Source of the DNA: Oscillospiraceae bacterium
Lineage (GTDB): Bacteria; Bacillota; Clostridia; Oscillospirales; Acutalibacteraceae
DNA length: 64,000 nucleotides
Direction: 5' to 3'
NCBI GenBank assembly: GCA_015066225.1
Contig: SVOT01000004.1
Location: 62,001-126,000, forward strand
Shown: positions 8,477-17,557 of the stretch, piece by piece
Position numbering within the stretch: position 1 is the stretch's first letter
How the letters are laid out: every line of letters begins with the position of its first letter
Made by a program: the position numbers and the translations under genes
Notes under the pieces: model-generated
The model's input: only the letters and a program-made list of their open reading frames with translations
Databases searched by the model: none
What the model was told of the DNA's origin: nothing

Positions 8477-9462
8477 TGAAAAATATTGTGTCTGTCATTA
8501 ACCAATACGGAAAAAACCATAAAAAAAGCCCCTGCAACAAGCGTATTGCTTGCAGAGGGATAATAATAAAAGAAGACAAAATCCTCATTTCACAGCAAAA
8601 AAACACGGGTATGATGCTTTTACCCGGAGGTGGGCTTGAAAACGGCGAAAGCTACGCAAATTGCTGCAAACGAGAAGTGCTTGAAGAAACGGGCTTTGTA
8701 GTAAATCCTAATCACCATTTTCTTACGGTGAATGAATACTACGAGGACTGGCTGTATGAAACCCACTTTTTCTTTTGTGAAATCGTTGAAGCCGCCACCC
8801 CAAAGCTTACAGAGCACGAAATTCTTGCCGGTGCCTGTACACAATGGGTGGAAATTGACGAGGCTGTTCTTGAATTCGGGAAATATGCCGAATATGAAAA
8901 CAGTGACCCCGAGAAAAGCGGTCAGTACCGACGTGAAGAGGCGGCAATCCGCTTTTATCTTGAAAACGTACAAACGCCTTTCACCTTTATTCAGCAATTA
9001 TTCCCACCGAAACAGCCCATAACAAAAAAAAGAATATCCGCAAGAGCAATCATTAATCAGAATAACAAAATTCTTTTTGTAAACGAGCTTTGCGACGGCA
9101 CTCTGATGAGCACCGGCGGTGGGCTTGAAGAGGGAGAAACCCTCGAAGAATGCTGCAAACGAGAGGTGCTTGAGGAAACGGGCTACATTGTGACACCAAA
9201 AAAACATTTCCTTACCGTTAACGAGTATTTTGAGGATACCTTGTATGTGGGAGTTTATTTTATTTGCGAAATAACAGGTAGCGGCGAGCCCGCCCTCACC
9301 TCTACCGAAAAGCATAAAAAAACAGTTTCAAAATGGGTTGATATTGACGAGGCTCTTGATGTTTTCAAAAATTTCACAGGTCTCAGAAAAATTGACGAGG
9401 GCAAAGAATCCCTTTACACAAGAGAATACACGGTATTAAAAAAATACAAGGAGCTTTTGTAA
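8476..9462 (+). CDS. Tandem double-Nudix hydrolase family protein
   Basis: The 328 residues contain two complete Nudix domains in a row. Box 1 begins GGGLENGESYANCC and continues KREVLEETGF near residues 50-76. Box 2 begins GGGLEEGETLEECC and continues KREVLEETGY near residues 212-238. Both keep the GX5EX7REUXEEXGU metal-binding pattern, so both may hydrolyse nucleoside-diphosphate-linked substrates. The halves match at DNA level around the boxes, pointing to an internal duplication. The gene starts inside the LysR stop codon (TAATG), a fixed coupling whose meaning is unclear. Substrate cannot be read from sequence; housecleaning of damaged nucleotides is one option. Confidence 0.88.
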   Translation: MKNIVSVINQYGKNHKKSPCNKRIACRGIIIKEDKILISQQKNTGMMLLPGGGLENGESYANCCKREVLEETGFVVNPNHHFLTVNEYYEDWLYETHFFFCEIVEAATPKLTEHEILAGACTQWVEIDEAVLEFGKYAEYENSDPEKSGQYRREEAAIRFYLENVQTPFTFIQQLFPPKQPITKKRISARAIINQNNKILFVNELCDGTLMSTGGGLEEGETLEECCKREVLEETGYIVTPKKHFLTVNEYFEDTLYVGVYFICEITGSGEPALTSTEKHKKTVSKWVDIDEALDVFKNFTGLRKIDEGKESLYTREYTVLKKYKELL

Positions 9463-9480
9463 AGCTCCTTGTATTCATTT
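9446..9480 (+). terminator. Intrinsic terminator overlapping the end of the double-Nudix gene
   Basis: Perfect 12-bp stem ACAAGGAGCTTT (9446-9457) with AAAGCTCCTTGT (9461-9472) and a T-rich tail. The stop codon lies within the hairpin. Confidence 0.8.
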
Positions 9481-9483
9481 CAT

Positions 9484-10482
9484 TCAATGAAAGCAGACTT
9501 CGTTTTCACTTTCGCCCTTTTCTGCTATGTCGATAATATTTCTTACTGTTGTTTCGGCAATATTCTCCAAAGCTTCCTCTGTCAGGAATGCCTGGTGAGA
9601 GGTAACAATAACGTTTGGCATGGAAATAAGCCTTGCAAGAACGTCGTCCTCAAGAATGTGACCCGAATTATCCTCGAAAAACAAATCGGATTCTTCCTCG
9701 TAGACGTCAAGGCAGGCTGCCCCCACCTTTCGTGATTTTATGCCTGCAAGAAGTGCTTCTGCATCAACCAACGCACCACGGGATGTGTTCAGGATAACAA
9801 CACCTTTTTTGCATTTTTCAAGTGCGTTTTCGTCAATTATATGGTAGGTATCCTCAGTTAAAGGACAGTGAAGAGAAATTATGTCACTTTCAGAAAACAA
9901 TTCTTCAAGTGATGCATATTTCACTTTGTCGCCGTCTTCAACGCCCTGTGCGGGAAATTTATCATACGCCAGCACCTTCATTCCGAAGCCCTTGCAGATA
10001 TCAATAAACACTCTGCCGATTCTGCCGGTGCCGATAACACCCACGGTCTTGCCGTGAAGGTCAAAGCCCGTCAGATTAGAAAGGCTGAAGTTGAAATCTC
10101 TTGACCTGATATAAGCTTTATGAATTCGTCTTATGGAAGTAAGAAGAAGCGCTATTGTATGCTCGGCAACGGCATACGGCGAATACGCAGGGACACGAAC
10201 AACGTGAATTTTACCGCAGGCGTGCTTTGTATCAACATTGTTAAAGCCCGCACACCTGAGCGCAAGAATTTTAATATCCAGCTCAATCAAACGGTCGATA
10301 ACGGTTTTATTCACGGTATCATTTACAAACACGCATACCCCGTCATAACCCTTTGCAAGGTCAACGGTATCTTCGTTAAGCTTGGTTTCATAGTATTTGA
10401 ATTTTATGCCTTTTTCGGCACCGTATTTGTCAAAGGATGCTTTATCGTAGGGTTTAGCATCAAAAAAAGCAATTTTCATCAA
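9484..10482 (-). CDS. D-2-hydroxyacid dehydrogenase (D-lactate dehydrogenase type)
   Basis: The 332-residue enzyme has the NAD-binding motif VIGTGRIGRVF near residue 150. The catalytic triad positions of the family are visible: Arg in LNTSRGALVD (about 235), Glu in CLDVYEEE (about 264) and His in TSHQAFLT (about 296). FNNVDTKHA and YSPYAVAEHTIAL match fermentative D-LDH (LdhA/VanH group) better than phosphoglycerate dehydrogenase. It reversibly reduces a 2-oxoacid such as pyruvate with NADH. There are two adjacent Met codons at the start; either could be used. No clear operon partner. Confidence 0.88.
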   Translation of the reverse strand: MMKIAFFDAKPYDKASFDKYGAEKGIKFKYYETKLNEDTVDLAKGYDGVCVFVNDTVNKTVIDRLIELDIKILALRCAGFNNVDTKHACGKIHVVRVPAYSPYAVAEHTIALLLTSIRRIHKAYIRSRDFNFSLSNLTGFDLHGKTVGVIGTGRIGRVFIDICKGFGMKVLAYDKFPAQGVEDGDKVKYASLEELFSESDIISLHCPLTEDTYHIIDENALEKCKKGVVILNTSRGALVDAEALLAGIKSRKVGAACLDVYEEESDLFFEDNSGHILEDDVLARLISMPNVIVTSHQAFLTEEALENIAETTVRNIIDIAEKGESENEVCFH

Positions 10483-10521
10483 TAAGCCCCCTCATTTTAT
10501 TATTGCGCAATTTCAGTTATT

Positions 10522-12774
10522 TCATTCTATATAAATTGTTTCACTCAGACGGATATCTTCAGATGATGCACCAACAAGAATTTCAAACTCACCTTTTTCA
10601 ACAACCCATTCAAAGCTTTTGTTAAGAAGCTTGAAGGAGTCAAAATCAAGCATAAATTCAACTGTTTTTTCCTGACCCGCTTCAAGACTGATTCTTTCAA
10701 AGCCCTTGAGCTCTTTAAAAGGAGTTATAACAGATGAAACCTTGTCGTTTATATAAAGCTGAACGACCTCGTCACCTGCCACGTCGCCAATATTTTTAAC
10801 GTCTGCGGTAATCTTATAATCATATCTTCCCACTTTTTCAACAGAAAGGTTACTGTACTCGAATTTTGTATAAGAAAGACCGAAGCCAAAGGGATACATC
10901 GCCCTTCTGCTACCCTCGAACATAACCTCTGTATTGTTTGGAAGAACTGTGTAATAACAAGGAATTCTGAATGAATCAGCGGGGAATGAAACCGGAAGTC
11001 TGCCTGCGGGGTTATTAATGCCAACAAGAGTTTCTGCGATAGCTCTTGCACCTGTTTCACCACCGAACCAGGCAAGCATAATTGCAGAGGTTATGCCGCT
11101 TTCAACAGACAAATCAACGCTTCTGCCGTTTTCAAGCACAAGAACAACAGGCTTGCCTGTTGCGGCAACTCTTTCAATGAGCTCTCTTTGTTTGCCTGCA
11201 AGTCTGAGGTCTGCTCTGTCGTGACCCTCACTGCTTGTGAAGGTATTATCACCACAAACAATAATTGCGATATCGCTTTTTTCTGCTATCGCAACAGCCT
11301 CGTCGATACACTCTTTTTCATCCTCATCATAAACCTCCACAAGGTGGGGCTGACCATCCTGACTTTCAACGTGAACGTCACGGGGAATGCCGCAACCATT
11401 GCAATAGGTTATCTCCGACTCATCACCGAGAAGTGCCTGAAGCTCGTCAAGAACACTTCTTAATTCATAGCCGTCGGGCACGGAGGAATATCCGCCCAAT
11501 CTCTGCCTGTTTGCAGAGGGCCCGAGAAGGGCAATCTTTTTATATTTGCCATTTTCAAGGGGCAAAATGCCGTTATTTTTAATAAGGGTAACAGACTTTT
11601 TAGCCGCCTCGTGAGAAGCCTTGAGATGCTTTTCACATCTGATAACGTCTTTGTGTGCATTCTCGTCTGTATAAGGATTTTCAAAAAGTCCAAGGCGGAA
11701 TTTCACCTGCAACACACGTCTTACGGCATCATCAATTCTTTCCATAGGGATTCTGCCGGATTTTACGTTTTTCACAATGGTTTCTTCCCATTGTGTCGAG
11801 GTGTAGTCGCAACAGCCCTGCATATCAAGACCCGCATTTACACAGTCGCAAATTGCATCCTCGTCGGTTTCGGCTGTGAAGTGGCGGTTAACAAGCCTTA
11901 CAACCGAGCCCCAGTCTGCACGAACGTAACCCTTCATTCCCCATTTTTTGCGAAGAATGTCTGTGAGGTAATACTCCGAGCTGAGAACAACCTCGGCATC
12001 TATTGCATTGTAGCAAGCCATAACGTTGTATGCACCCGCTTTTTTTATTGCTGTTTCAAAAACAGGGAGGTAGCTTTGTTCAATTTCTCTTCTGCCTGCT
12101 CTTGCCTGGGCACAGTTTATACCGTTTTCGGGAATGCCGTGAACACAGTAGTGCTTTGGCTCACATACAACGGCGTCACTTCTCTCAATACTGCCGTCCT
12201 GCTGCTCACCGGTCACTATTGCATAAGCCATATTGCAGGATAAATACGTATCCTCGCCGAAGGTTTCTTCAACACGTCCCCAACGGGGCTCCCTTGCAAC
12301 GTCAAGGTTGGGTGCAAGAATTTCGTGCATACCCAGTGCTCTTGTTTCAGCGGCAATAGCCCTGCCGATTGTGTTGACATTTTCTCTGTCGAAGCTTGCG
12401 GCAAGTGCCAACGGAACCGGGAAAACAGTAGCACCCGGCCAAAGAATGCCGTGAAGAGCCTCACCCGTGAACATACAGGGTATGCCGAGTCTTGTTTCTT
12501 CAACCATATATTTCTGGAACTTGTTAAAAAGTGCGGGATGTGAATAGGAATCGTGAATAAAGCCGATTCCTCTGTCGCCAAGAATTTTTCTGAGTTCTTC
12601 TTTTTTTATTTCTGAATCGGGTAACACGGCGCAATGATAAAGGGGGTGCGGTTTTTCTGAAAACTCCACACCACGGATAATATCCATCTGTGCAACCTTT
12701 TCTTCAAGGGTCATCAATGAAAGAAGATCTTCCGCCCTTTCCTCAGGTGTTAACGCAGGGTTTTTATAATCCAT
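10522..12774 (-). CDS. Glycoside hydrolase family 3 beta-glucosidase-type enzyme
   Basis: The 750-residue protein has the three-domain GH3 layout. An N-terminal barrel contains PNLDVAREPRWGRVEETFGED and the KHYCVHG segment; the nucleophile Asp lies in YVRADWG (about residue 290). A second alpha/beta sandwich spans about 375-600, and a fibronectin III-like domain about 655-735. There is no signal peptide, so it probably acts in the cytoplasm on imported oligosaccharides. Beta-glucosidase is the commonest activity; beta-xylosidase cannot be excluded. A LOR-fold protein gene ends 15 bases upstream and may share its transcript. Confidence 0.93.
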   Translation of the reverse strand: MDYKNPALTPEERAEDLLSLMTLEEKVAQMDIIRGVEFSEKPHPLYHCAVLPDSEIKKEELRKILGDRGIGFIHDSYSHPALFNKFQKYMVEETRLGIPCMFTGEALHGILWPGATVFPVPLALAASFDRENVNTIGRAIAAETRALGMHEILAPNLDVAREPRWGRVEETFGEDTYLSCNMAYAIVTGEQQDGSIERSDAVVCEPKHYCVHGIPENGINCAQARAGRREIEQSYLPVFETAIKKAGAYNVMACYNAIDAEVVLSSEYYLTDILRKKWGMKGYVRADWGSVVRLVNRHFTAETDEDAICDCVNAGLDMQGCCDYTSTQWEETIVKNVKSGRIPMERIDDAVRRVLQVKFRLGLFENPYTDENAHKDVIRCEKHLKASHEAAKKSVTLIKNNGILPLENGKYKKIALLGPSANRQRLGGYSSVPDGYELRSVLDELQALLGDESEITYCNGCGIPRDVHVESQDGQPHLVEVYDEDEKECIDEAVAIAEKSDIAIIVCGDNTFTSSEGHDRADLRLAGKQRELIERVAATGKPVVLVLENGRSVDLSVESGITSAIMLAWFGGETGARAIAETLVGINNPAGRLPVSFPADSFRIPCYYTVLPNNTEVMFEGSRRAMYPFGFGLSYTKFEYSNLSVEKVGRYDYKITADVKNIGDVAGDEVVQLYINDKVSSVITPFKELKGFERISLEAGQEKTVEFMLDFDSFKLLNKSFEWVVEKGEFEILVGASSEDIRLSETIYIE

Positions 12775-12789
12775 ATTATGTATCCTCTT

Positions 12790-13281
12790 TTAATTACCGA
12801 TATTTATAGAATTGTTCTGATTTGCAAGGCAAGCGTCAATAACGAGAATAACCGAAAGAACAGCTCTTTCATCGACACCGTCGGCAATAGCGATATGGTA
12901 AGCATCACCAAAAGTAAACCATTCCTTTGAAACGCAGGCAATAACTGCATCACCTGCATGAATTTCGTATTCGTGAGCAAAGAAATCGCCCGTAACAGTC
13001 CAGCCGAAGCCCCTTACCTCATATTTTTGGGATAAAAAAGTGATGTTTTTGACAACCTCAGCAACATCCTGACCGTTGATGCTGATAAAATACCTTGGCA
13101 GAAATGAAAGGACCTTTTGGTGAACAAAAGCCAATTCATTGCCAAAAGTGTCATATAAATGAAGCTTTTTACCGATTGTAAAAACCTCACCCTCAACATA
13201 ATAACGCTGTTCACCGTTTCTGTCGTAAACTGAAAACTTATCCTTCCAGGAAAAAACCTTTTGCTTTATGTAAAGATCCAC
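12790..13281 (-). CDS. LURP-one-related (LOR/YxjI-fold) protein
   Basis: A protein of about 163 residues with repeated beta-strand pairs, beginning LYIKQKVFSWKDKFSVYD. YYVEGEVFTIGKKLHLYD and GWTVTGDFFAHEYEI match the LOR/DUF567 (YxjI, scramblase-like) fold. The open frame extends to a GTG at 13290, but the AAGGGAG ribosome site would then be only one base away. The in-frame GTG at 13279-13281 sits 8 bases downstream and gives MDLYIKQ, the usual family start. Function of bacterial members is unknown. It is divergent from the MFS gene and upstream of the GH3 gene. Confidence 0.8.
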   Translation of the reverse strand: MDLYIKQKVFSWKDKFSVYDRNGEQRYYVEGEVFTIGKKLHLYDTFGNELAFVHQKVLSFLPRYFISINGQDVAEVVKNITFLSQKYEVRGFGWTVTGDFFAHEYEIHAGDAVIACVSKEWFTFGDAYHIAIADGVDERAVLSVILVIDACLANQNNSINIGN

Positions 13282-13347
13282 AAAACACACTCCCTTTTAC
13301 CACATTTTACCTATTTTAGAGTACCATAACTCAGCGTTTATTTCAAC

Positions 13348-13376
13348 TTGTTTTTGATAATACGATATGGTATAAT
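13348..13376 (+). promoter_or_regulatory. SigA-type promoter of the MFS gene
   Basis: TTGTTT (13348-13353) and a perfect TATAAT (13371-13376) with a 17-base spacer; the GTG start follows at 13406. Confidence 0.65.
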
Positions 13377-13405
13377 TATGAAAAATTGAACAAGGGGGTT
13401 TATTT

Positions 13406-14863
13406 GTGTCAAAAAAAGCCTTATCTCCCGAAGACCTGAAAAAGCAAAATGAAAAACGGCTGAAAGAAATTAAAAAATGGGAAAAGGAACAGGCAAAGCC
13501 AAAAAAGAAATTTTACTTTGCATATCTTGTTCTTATAATTTCACTCATCTACGCCACCGACGAAATTGCATCGCAGATTGGTATGCTGATGAAAGCAGAA
13601 ATTGCCAACGACCTTCTTGCGAATTTCGGAAAAAGCTCCGTGGGTGTGCTTGATATAATCTCTGCTTTGGTTGTGCCCTTTCAGGCATTGGGGCTCGTTT
13701 ACCGCCCCCTTGCAGACCGTTGGGGCAGAAAAAAGTTTCTGTTAATCAACACCTTCGGAATGAGCTTTGCGCTGTTGGTAATATATTTATCGAACAACGT
13801 TCCCATGTATTTTGTGGGCGCTATTCTCGTTCAGTTTTTCATCCCTCACGATATGCACGTTGTCTACATTATGGAGTCCTCACCCCACCAGCACCGTGCA
13901 AGAGTTTATTCTTCAATAAAATTCTTTGCCAATATGGGCGTTCTTGTTATCCCCATTCTCAGACGTCTTCTTATGGCAAACGCCTCAGAGTGGCGAAACG
14001 TTTACCTTATCCCCGCAATAATAGGCATTGTAACAAGCCTTGTGGCCTTACTTTCTGCCCGTGAAACAGACGCATTTATTGATTCAAGGCTTGCTCACCT
14101 TCACAAAACTCCCGAGGACCTTCGCCTTGAAAAAGAGCGCAAAGCCGTTGAAAATGCTCAGGGTGGCTTGATTCCTGCATTGAAATTTGCGTTAAAGCAC
14201 AAGCAGCTTCGCTGGCTCTACATAACAACAGCAATGACTAACCTCGGTTTTATCGGCACAATCAACTACCAGGTTATTATGACCTATGGCTACGCACAAA
14301 ACGAAATGGGCAAAGGCTTCTTTGCCGACGTCAGCCCGGAGGTTCTCAACTCTGTAAGTCTCGGTCCGATAACAGCCGCCATTTTTATGTTCCCGATAGG
14401 CAGTGCCGTTGCGCAGGTTATAATGGGCTTCATCTCTGACTCCAAGGGCAGAAAGGCCTCTGCAATTACTATGGCATCAATTTGCCTTGCAGGCTTCATC
14501 GGCTTCACAATCGGTGCAAACCTTAACTGGAACCCATACGTCGTTGGTGCATTGTGCGGTATGTTCATTGGCGGATTCTACTCTACAAACGACGTTCTTA
14601 TAATGATGATTGGTGAATCTGCGCCAACTAACCTTCGCTCATCTTGTATGTCTGCACAGTTTATTGTTACAGGCGTCGGCGTTGTTATTTCCTATATCGT
14701 GGGACTTCCCCTTATGACGATTTTCGGAAATCAGGTAACCGGCATTGTTTCATTCTGCCTTCTGGTGCCGGGCTTCATCGCCGCACTTATAACGCTTTAC
14801 AAAAGAACCCACGACACCCGCGGAATAGATTTAGACACAGTAACAGGTGCCGAATGGGATTAA
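13406..14863 (+). CDS. Major facilitator superfamily transporter
   Basis: The 485-residue polytopic protein has a charged cytoplasmic N terminus of about 35 residues, then about 12 hydrophobic segments. The MFS loop motif RPLADRWGRKK lies between helices 2 and 3, and a repeat-like SDSKGRK lies in the second half. A long cytoplasmic loop (about residues 215-265) separates the halves. Start is GTG at 13406, 8 bases after an AGGGGG site. A sugar or drug substrate cannot be told apart by motif. The neighbouring GH3 gene on the opposite strand makes an oligosaccharide or aglycone plausible but unproven. Confidence 0.88.
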   Translation: MSKKALSPEDLKKQNEKRLKEIKKWEKEQAKPKKKFYFAYLVLIISLIYATDEIASQIGMLMKAEIANDLLANFGKSSVGVLDIISALVVPFQALGLVYRPLADRWGRKKFLLINTFGMSFALLVIYLSNNVPMYFVGAILVQFFIPHDMHVVYIMESSPHQHRARVYSSIKFFANMGVLVIPILRRLLMANASEWRNVYLIPAIIGIVTSLVALLSARETDAFIDSRLAHLHKTPEDLRLEKERKAVENAQGGLIPALKFALKHKQLRWLYITTAMTNLGFIGTINYQVIMTYGYAQNEMGKGFFADVSPEVLNSVSLGPITAAIFMFPIGSAVAQVIMGFISDSKGRKASAITMASICLAGFIGFTIGANLNWNPYVVGALCGMFIGGFYSTNDVLIMMIGESAPTNLRSSCMSAQFIVTGVGVVISYIVGLPLMTIFGNQVTGIVSFCLLVPGFIAALITLYKRTHDTRGIDLDTVTGAEWD

Positions 14864-14880
14864 AAACCGTATAAAAGCTC

Positions 14881-14924
14881 AAAGACTCGCGTTGAACGGA
14901 AATAATCAACGCGAGTCTTTTTTT
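14881..14924 (+). terminator. Strong terminator after the MFS gene
   Basis: Perfect 15-bp stem: AAAGACTCGCGTTGA (14881-14895) and its complement (14906-14920), followed by a T run. It also lies at the 3' end of the convergent nitroreductase gene. Confidence 0.85.
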
Positions 14925-14926
14925 AG

Positions 14927-15445
14927 TTAAAATGTATCGTAAACAACATTTTCTTCAATATTTCTGAACTGTGAGTGAAGCTCCATTGGCTTTGCATCGT
15001 CAGCGGGGTAGCCCATAACAAGCAACGCAACGGGCTCAATATTCTCGGGGATATTAAACTCTTTACGCATAGCCTCGGGGTCAAAATGCATAACCCAGGT
15101 TGAACCCACGCCCATTTCAAATGCACCAAGCATAATATGTGTTGCCACAATACAGGCATCTGCAACGCCACAATTTTTACCGTCGTATTTACGCACCCAT
15201 ACCTCGTCCTTGTTATAGCACACAAGCATAGCTGTGGGCGCATCAAAATGACATTTTGTGCATTTTTTGAGTTTTTCTGTTGATTCGTCAGTATTGATAA
15301 CGAGTATTCTTTGAGGCTGATTGTTACATCCTGTGGGGGCAACGTGGCTTACCTCTAAAATTTTATCTATCACATCTGCGGGAAGATGCTCAGCCTTGAA
15401 TTTGCGCACAGAATACCTTTGTGAAGCAAGAGTTAAAAAATCCAT
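14927..15445 (-). CDS. Nitroreductase-family flavoprotein
   Basis: About 172 residues with the nitroreductase FMN-binding start MDFLTLASQRYSVRKF. HVAPTGCNNQPQRILVI, ADACIVATHIMLGAFEMGVGSTWV and the ending ALLVMGYPAD also match. Members reduce nitro compounds, quinones or flavins with NAD(P)H. The open frame extends to 15502, but the AGAGG site lies 10 bases upstream of the ATG at 15445, which also gives the usual family N terminus. A stand-alone gene convergent with MFS. The physiological substrate is not evident. Confidence 0.9.
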   Translation of the reverse strand: MDFLTLASQRYSVRKFKAEHLPADVIDKILEVSHVAPTGCNNQPQRILVINTDESTEKLKKCTKCHFDAPTAMLVCYNKDEVWVRKYDGKNCGVADACIVATHIMLGAFEMGVGSTWVMHFDPEAMRKEFNIPENIEPVALLVMGYPADDAKPMELHSQFRNIEENVVYDTF

Positions 15446-15575
15446 AAATACATTACCTCTTATTTTTTTATAAATTATATCATTTTTTATCGAGAATATC
15501 AATTTTTCTATTTATTTTTTTGTAAAAGGTGATATAATTATGTGGTATTCCAAGATAATTAAAGGAGTCTTAGCT

Positions 15576-16838
15576 ATGGAAAAAATCAAAATCGGTGTTC
15601 TCGGTGGCTACCGAGGCGAAAGCATGATAAGATACGCTCACACTGCAGATAATGCAGAGCTTGTTGCAGTTTGCGACAAATCTGAAGACGTTATCAGAAA
15701 CGTTAAGAAAAAATGCGGCGAAGACGGTATCACATATTACGACAATTTTGAAGATTTTATCAAGCACGACATGGATGCCGTTGTTCTTGCAAACTACGCA
15801 AATGAGCACGCACCCTTTGCAATTCGTTGCCTTAAAGCGGGTCTTCACGTTTTCAGTGAGGTTCTTCCCGTTCAGACAATGAAAGAGGCTGTTGAGCTTA
15901 TTGAAACGATTGAAGAAACAGGTAAAATATATGCCTACGGCGAAAACTATTGCTATATGCCCGGCCCCTATGAAATGAGAAGGCTTTATAAAGAGGGCAA
16001 AATCGGCGAATTTGAATACGGTGAGGGTGAATACGTTCACAACTGCGAGCCTATCTGGCCCGATATTACATACGGCGAAAAAGACCATTGGAGAAACCAT
16101 ATGTATGCAAACTTCTATTGCACACACTCAATCGGTCCTCTTATCCACATCACAGGTCTTCGCCCCGTTAAGGTTACAGGCTTTGAAAGCAAAATGAATA
16201 TGAGAAAGGCACGTTGCGGTTCATACAGCGGGCTTTTCGGCATGGAAATGATTGAGCTTGAAAACGGTGGCATCATCAAGAGCATTCACGGCGACCTTTA
16301 CCGTGACTCTATTTGGTACAGCGTTTACGGCGGACTTGGCAGAATGGAAACTGCACGTGAGGATGCTGACAAAAAAGGTGTTGGCAGACTTTATGTTAAC
16401 ATCGACTCCTACAGCGGCGAATACGGCGACGGTGAGCACCTTGATTACCACCCCGAAAGAGAGCACGACAAGGTTGCAGAAAGCTACGGTCACGGCAGCT
16501 CCGACTTCTACACAATGTACAACTTCGTAAGAAAAATTCAGGGCTACGAGGATGCAGACACTATTGATGTTTATGAAGCACTGGATATGTTCCTCCCCGG
16601 CCACTTTGCATACCGTTCAGTTCTTCAGGGCGGTATCCCCCTTGAAATCCCTAACCTCCGCAACAAAGAGGAGCGCGATTTCTGGAGAAATGACACTGCC
16701 TGCACAGACCCCAAGGTTGCAGGTGATATGCTTCTTCCCGTATTCTCAAAAGGCAACCCCGACATCCCCGACGAGGTTTATGAGGAAGTTCGCCTTAAAT
16801 GGGAAAAGAAAAAAATAGAAAAATTCGGTGAAAAATAA
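15576..16838 (+). CDS. Gfo/Idh/MocA-family NAD(P)-dependent oxidoreductase
   Basis: About 420 residues, beginning MEKIKIGVLGGYRGESMI, a Rossmann dinucleotide-binding start of this superfamily. VLANYANEHAPFAIRCLKAGLHVFSEVLP corresponds to the family EKP region, but the Lys is replaced (SEVLP), which may alter catalysis. The C-terminal half forms the substrate-binding domain. An upstream in-frame ATG at 15540 exists, but the AAAGGAG site (15561-15567) points to 15576. The gene ends in TAATG overlap with an acyltransferase gene, so the pair acts together, perhaps on a modified sugar (inference). Confidence is high for the fold, low for the substrate. Confidence 0.88.
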   Translation: MEKIKIGVLGGYRGESMIRYAHTADNAELVAVCDKSEDVIRNVKKKCGEDGITYYDNFEDFIKHDMDAVVLANYANEHAPFAIRCLKAGLHVFSEVLPVQTMKEAVELIETIEETGKIYAYGENYCYMPGPYEMRRLYKEGKIGEFEYGEGEYVHNCEPIWPDITYGEKDHWRNHMYANFYCTHSIGPLIHITGLRPVKVTGFESKMNMRKARCGSYSGLFGMEMIELENGGIIKSIHGDLYRDSIWYSVYGGLGRMETAREDADKKGVGRLYVNIDSYSGEYGDGEHLDYHPEREHDKVAESYGHGSSDFYTMYNFVRKIQGYEDADTIDVYEALDMFLPGHFAYRSVLQGGIPLEIPNLRNKEERDFWRNDTACTDPKVAGDMLLPVFSKGNPDIPDEVYEEVRLKWEKKKIEKFGEK

Positions 16839-17512
16839 TGGATAAGTTTTTTACAAACGCTTTCAACCAGATGGATGACGAAAGCAGAGAAAGCTTTTAT
16901 AAAACGGTTTTTATGAATGACGACTCCGAATACGCTTCACAGCTCAGACTTGAATATTACAAAACAAAATTCAGAGCCATGGGCGAAAACGTGAAAATCG
17001 GCAAGGGTGTTAAAATTGTCAACCCCGAGTTCATTTCGGTGGGTGACAATGTCACAATATCCGACCACGTCACTCTGATTGCAAGAGGTGAAAAGGGAAT
17101 CACTCTCAGCGACGGCGTAAGACTTCAAGACAGAGTTTATCTTGACACAGAGCGCGTTGAAGAGGGCTACATCACAGTCGGCAAGGGCGTTTACATCGGC
17201 ACAGGCACAACACTTTTCGGCCACAGAGGTCTTGAAATCGGTGATGATTGTCTTCTTGCACAAGGAATCAACCTTACTCCTTATTCACACATTTTCGACG
17301 ACCCCTCAAGAATCATTTACAGCCAGGGAGGTCATTGTGAAAAGGTTACAATCGGCAACGACGTCTATATTGGTATGGGTTGCAAGATTATGTATTCGGG
17401 CAACATCGGTGAGGGCTCGGTTATCGGTTGCGGTTCAACCGTTGTAAAGCCCATCCCCCCCTATTCTGTGGCGGTAGGCACACCTGCAAGGGTTATAAAA
17501 GAAAGAAAATAA
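16838..17512 (+). CDS. Left-handed beta-helix (hexapeptide repeat) acyltransferase
   Basis: The 224-residue protein has hexapeptide repeats through about residues 55-215 (for example VKIGKGVKIVNPEFISVG and VYIGMGCKIMYSG). It ends with IPPYSVAVGTPARVIKE, typical of the maltose/galactoside/serine acetyltransferase class. A His in TPYSHIFDDPS is the likely catalytic base. It transfers an acetyl or other acyl group from a CoA donor. It overlaps the upstream oxidoreductase stop by one base (TAATG). Together they resemble sugar-modification pairs, but no nucleotide-sugar enzymes flank them. Confidence 0.9.
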   Translation: MDKFFTNAFNQMDDESRESFYKTVFMNDDSEYASQLRLEYYKTKFRAMGENVKIGKGVKIVNPEFISVGDNVTISDHVTLIARGEKGITLSDGVRLQDRVYLDTERVEEGYITVGKGVYIGTGTTLFGHRGLEIGDDCLLAQGINLTPYSHIFDDPSRIIYSQGGHCEKVTIGNDVYIGMGCKIMYSGNIGEGSVIGCGSTVVKPIPPYSVAVGTPARVIKERK

Positions 17513-17523
17513 AACAATAAAAA

Positions 17524-17557
17524 AAATCGGTAGTTCCATTGAACTACCGACTTTTTT
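17524..17557. terminator. Bidirectional terminator between convergent genes
   Basis: Stem TCGGTAGTTC (17527-17536) and GAACTACCGA (17541-17550), with A-run before and T-run after, so it serves both the acyltransferase (+) and the exported protein gene (-). Confidence 0.85.

Noticed and set aside
11611-12243. 210-codon plus-strand frame
   Set aside because: Antisense shadow of the GH3 gene; no ribosome site or family resemblance.
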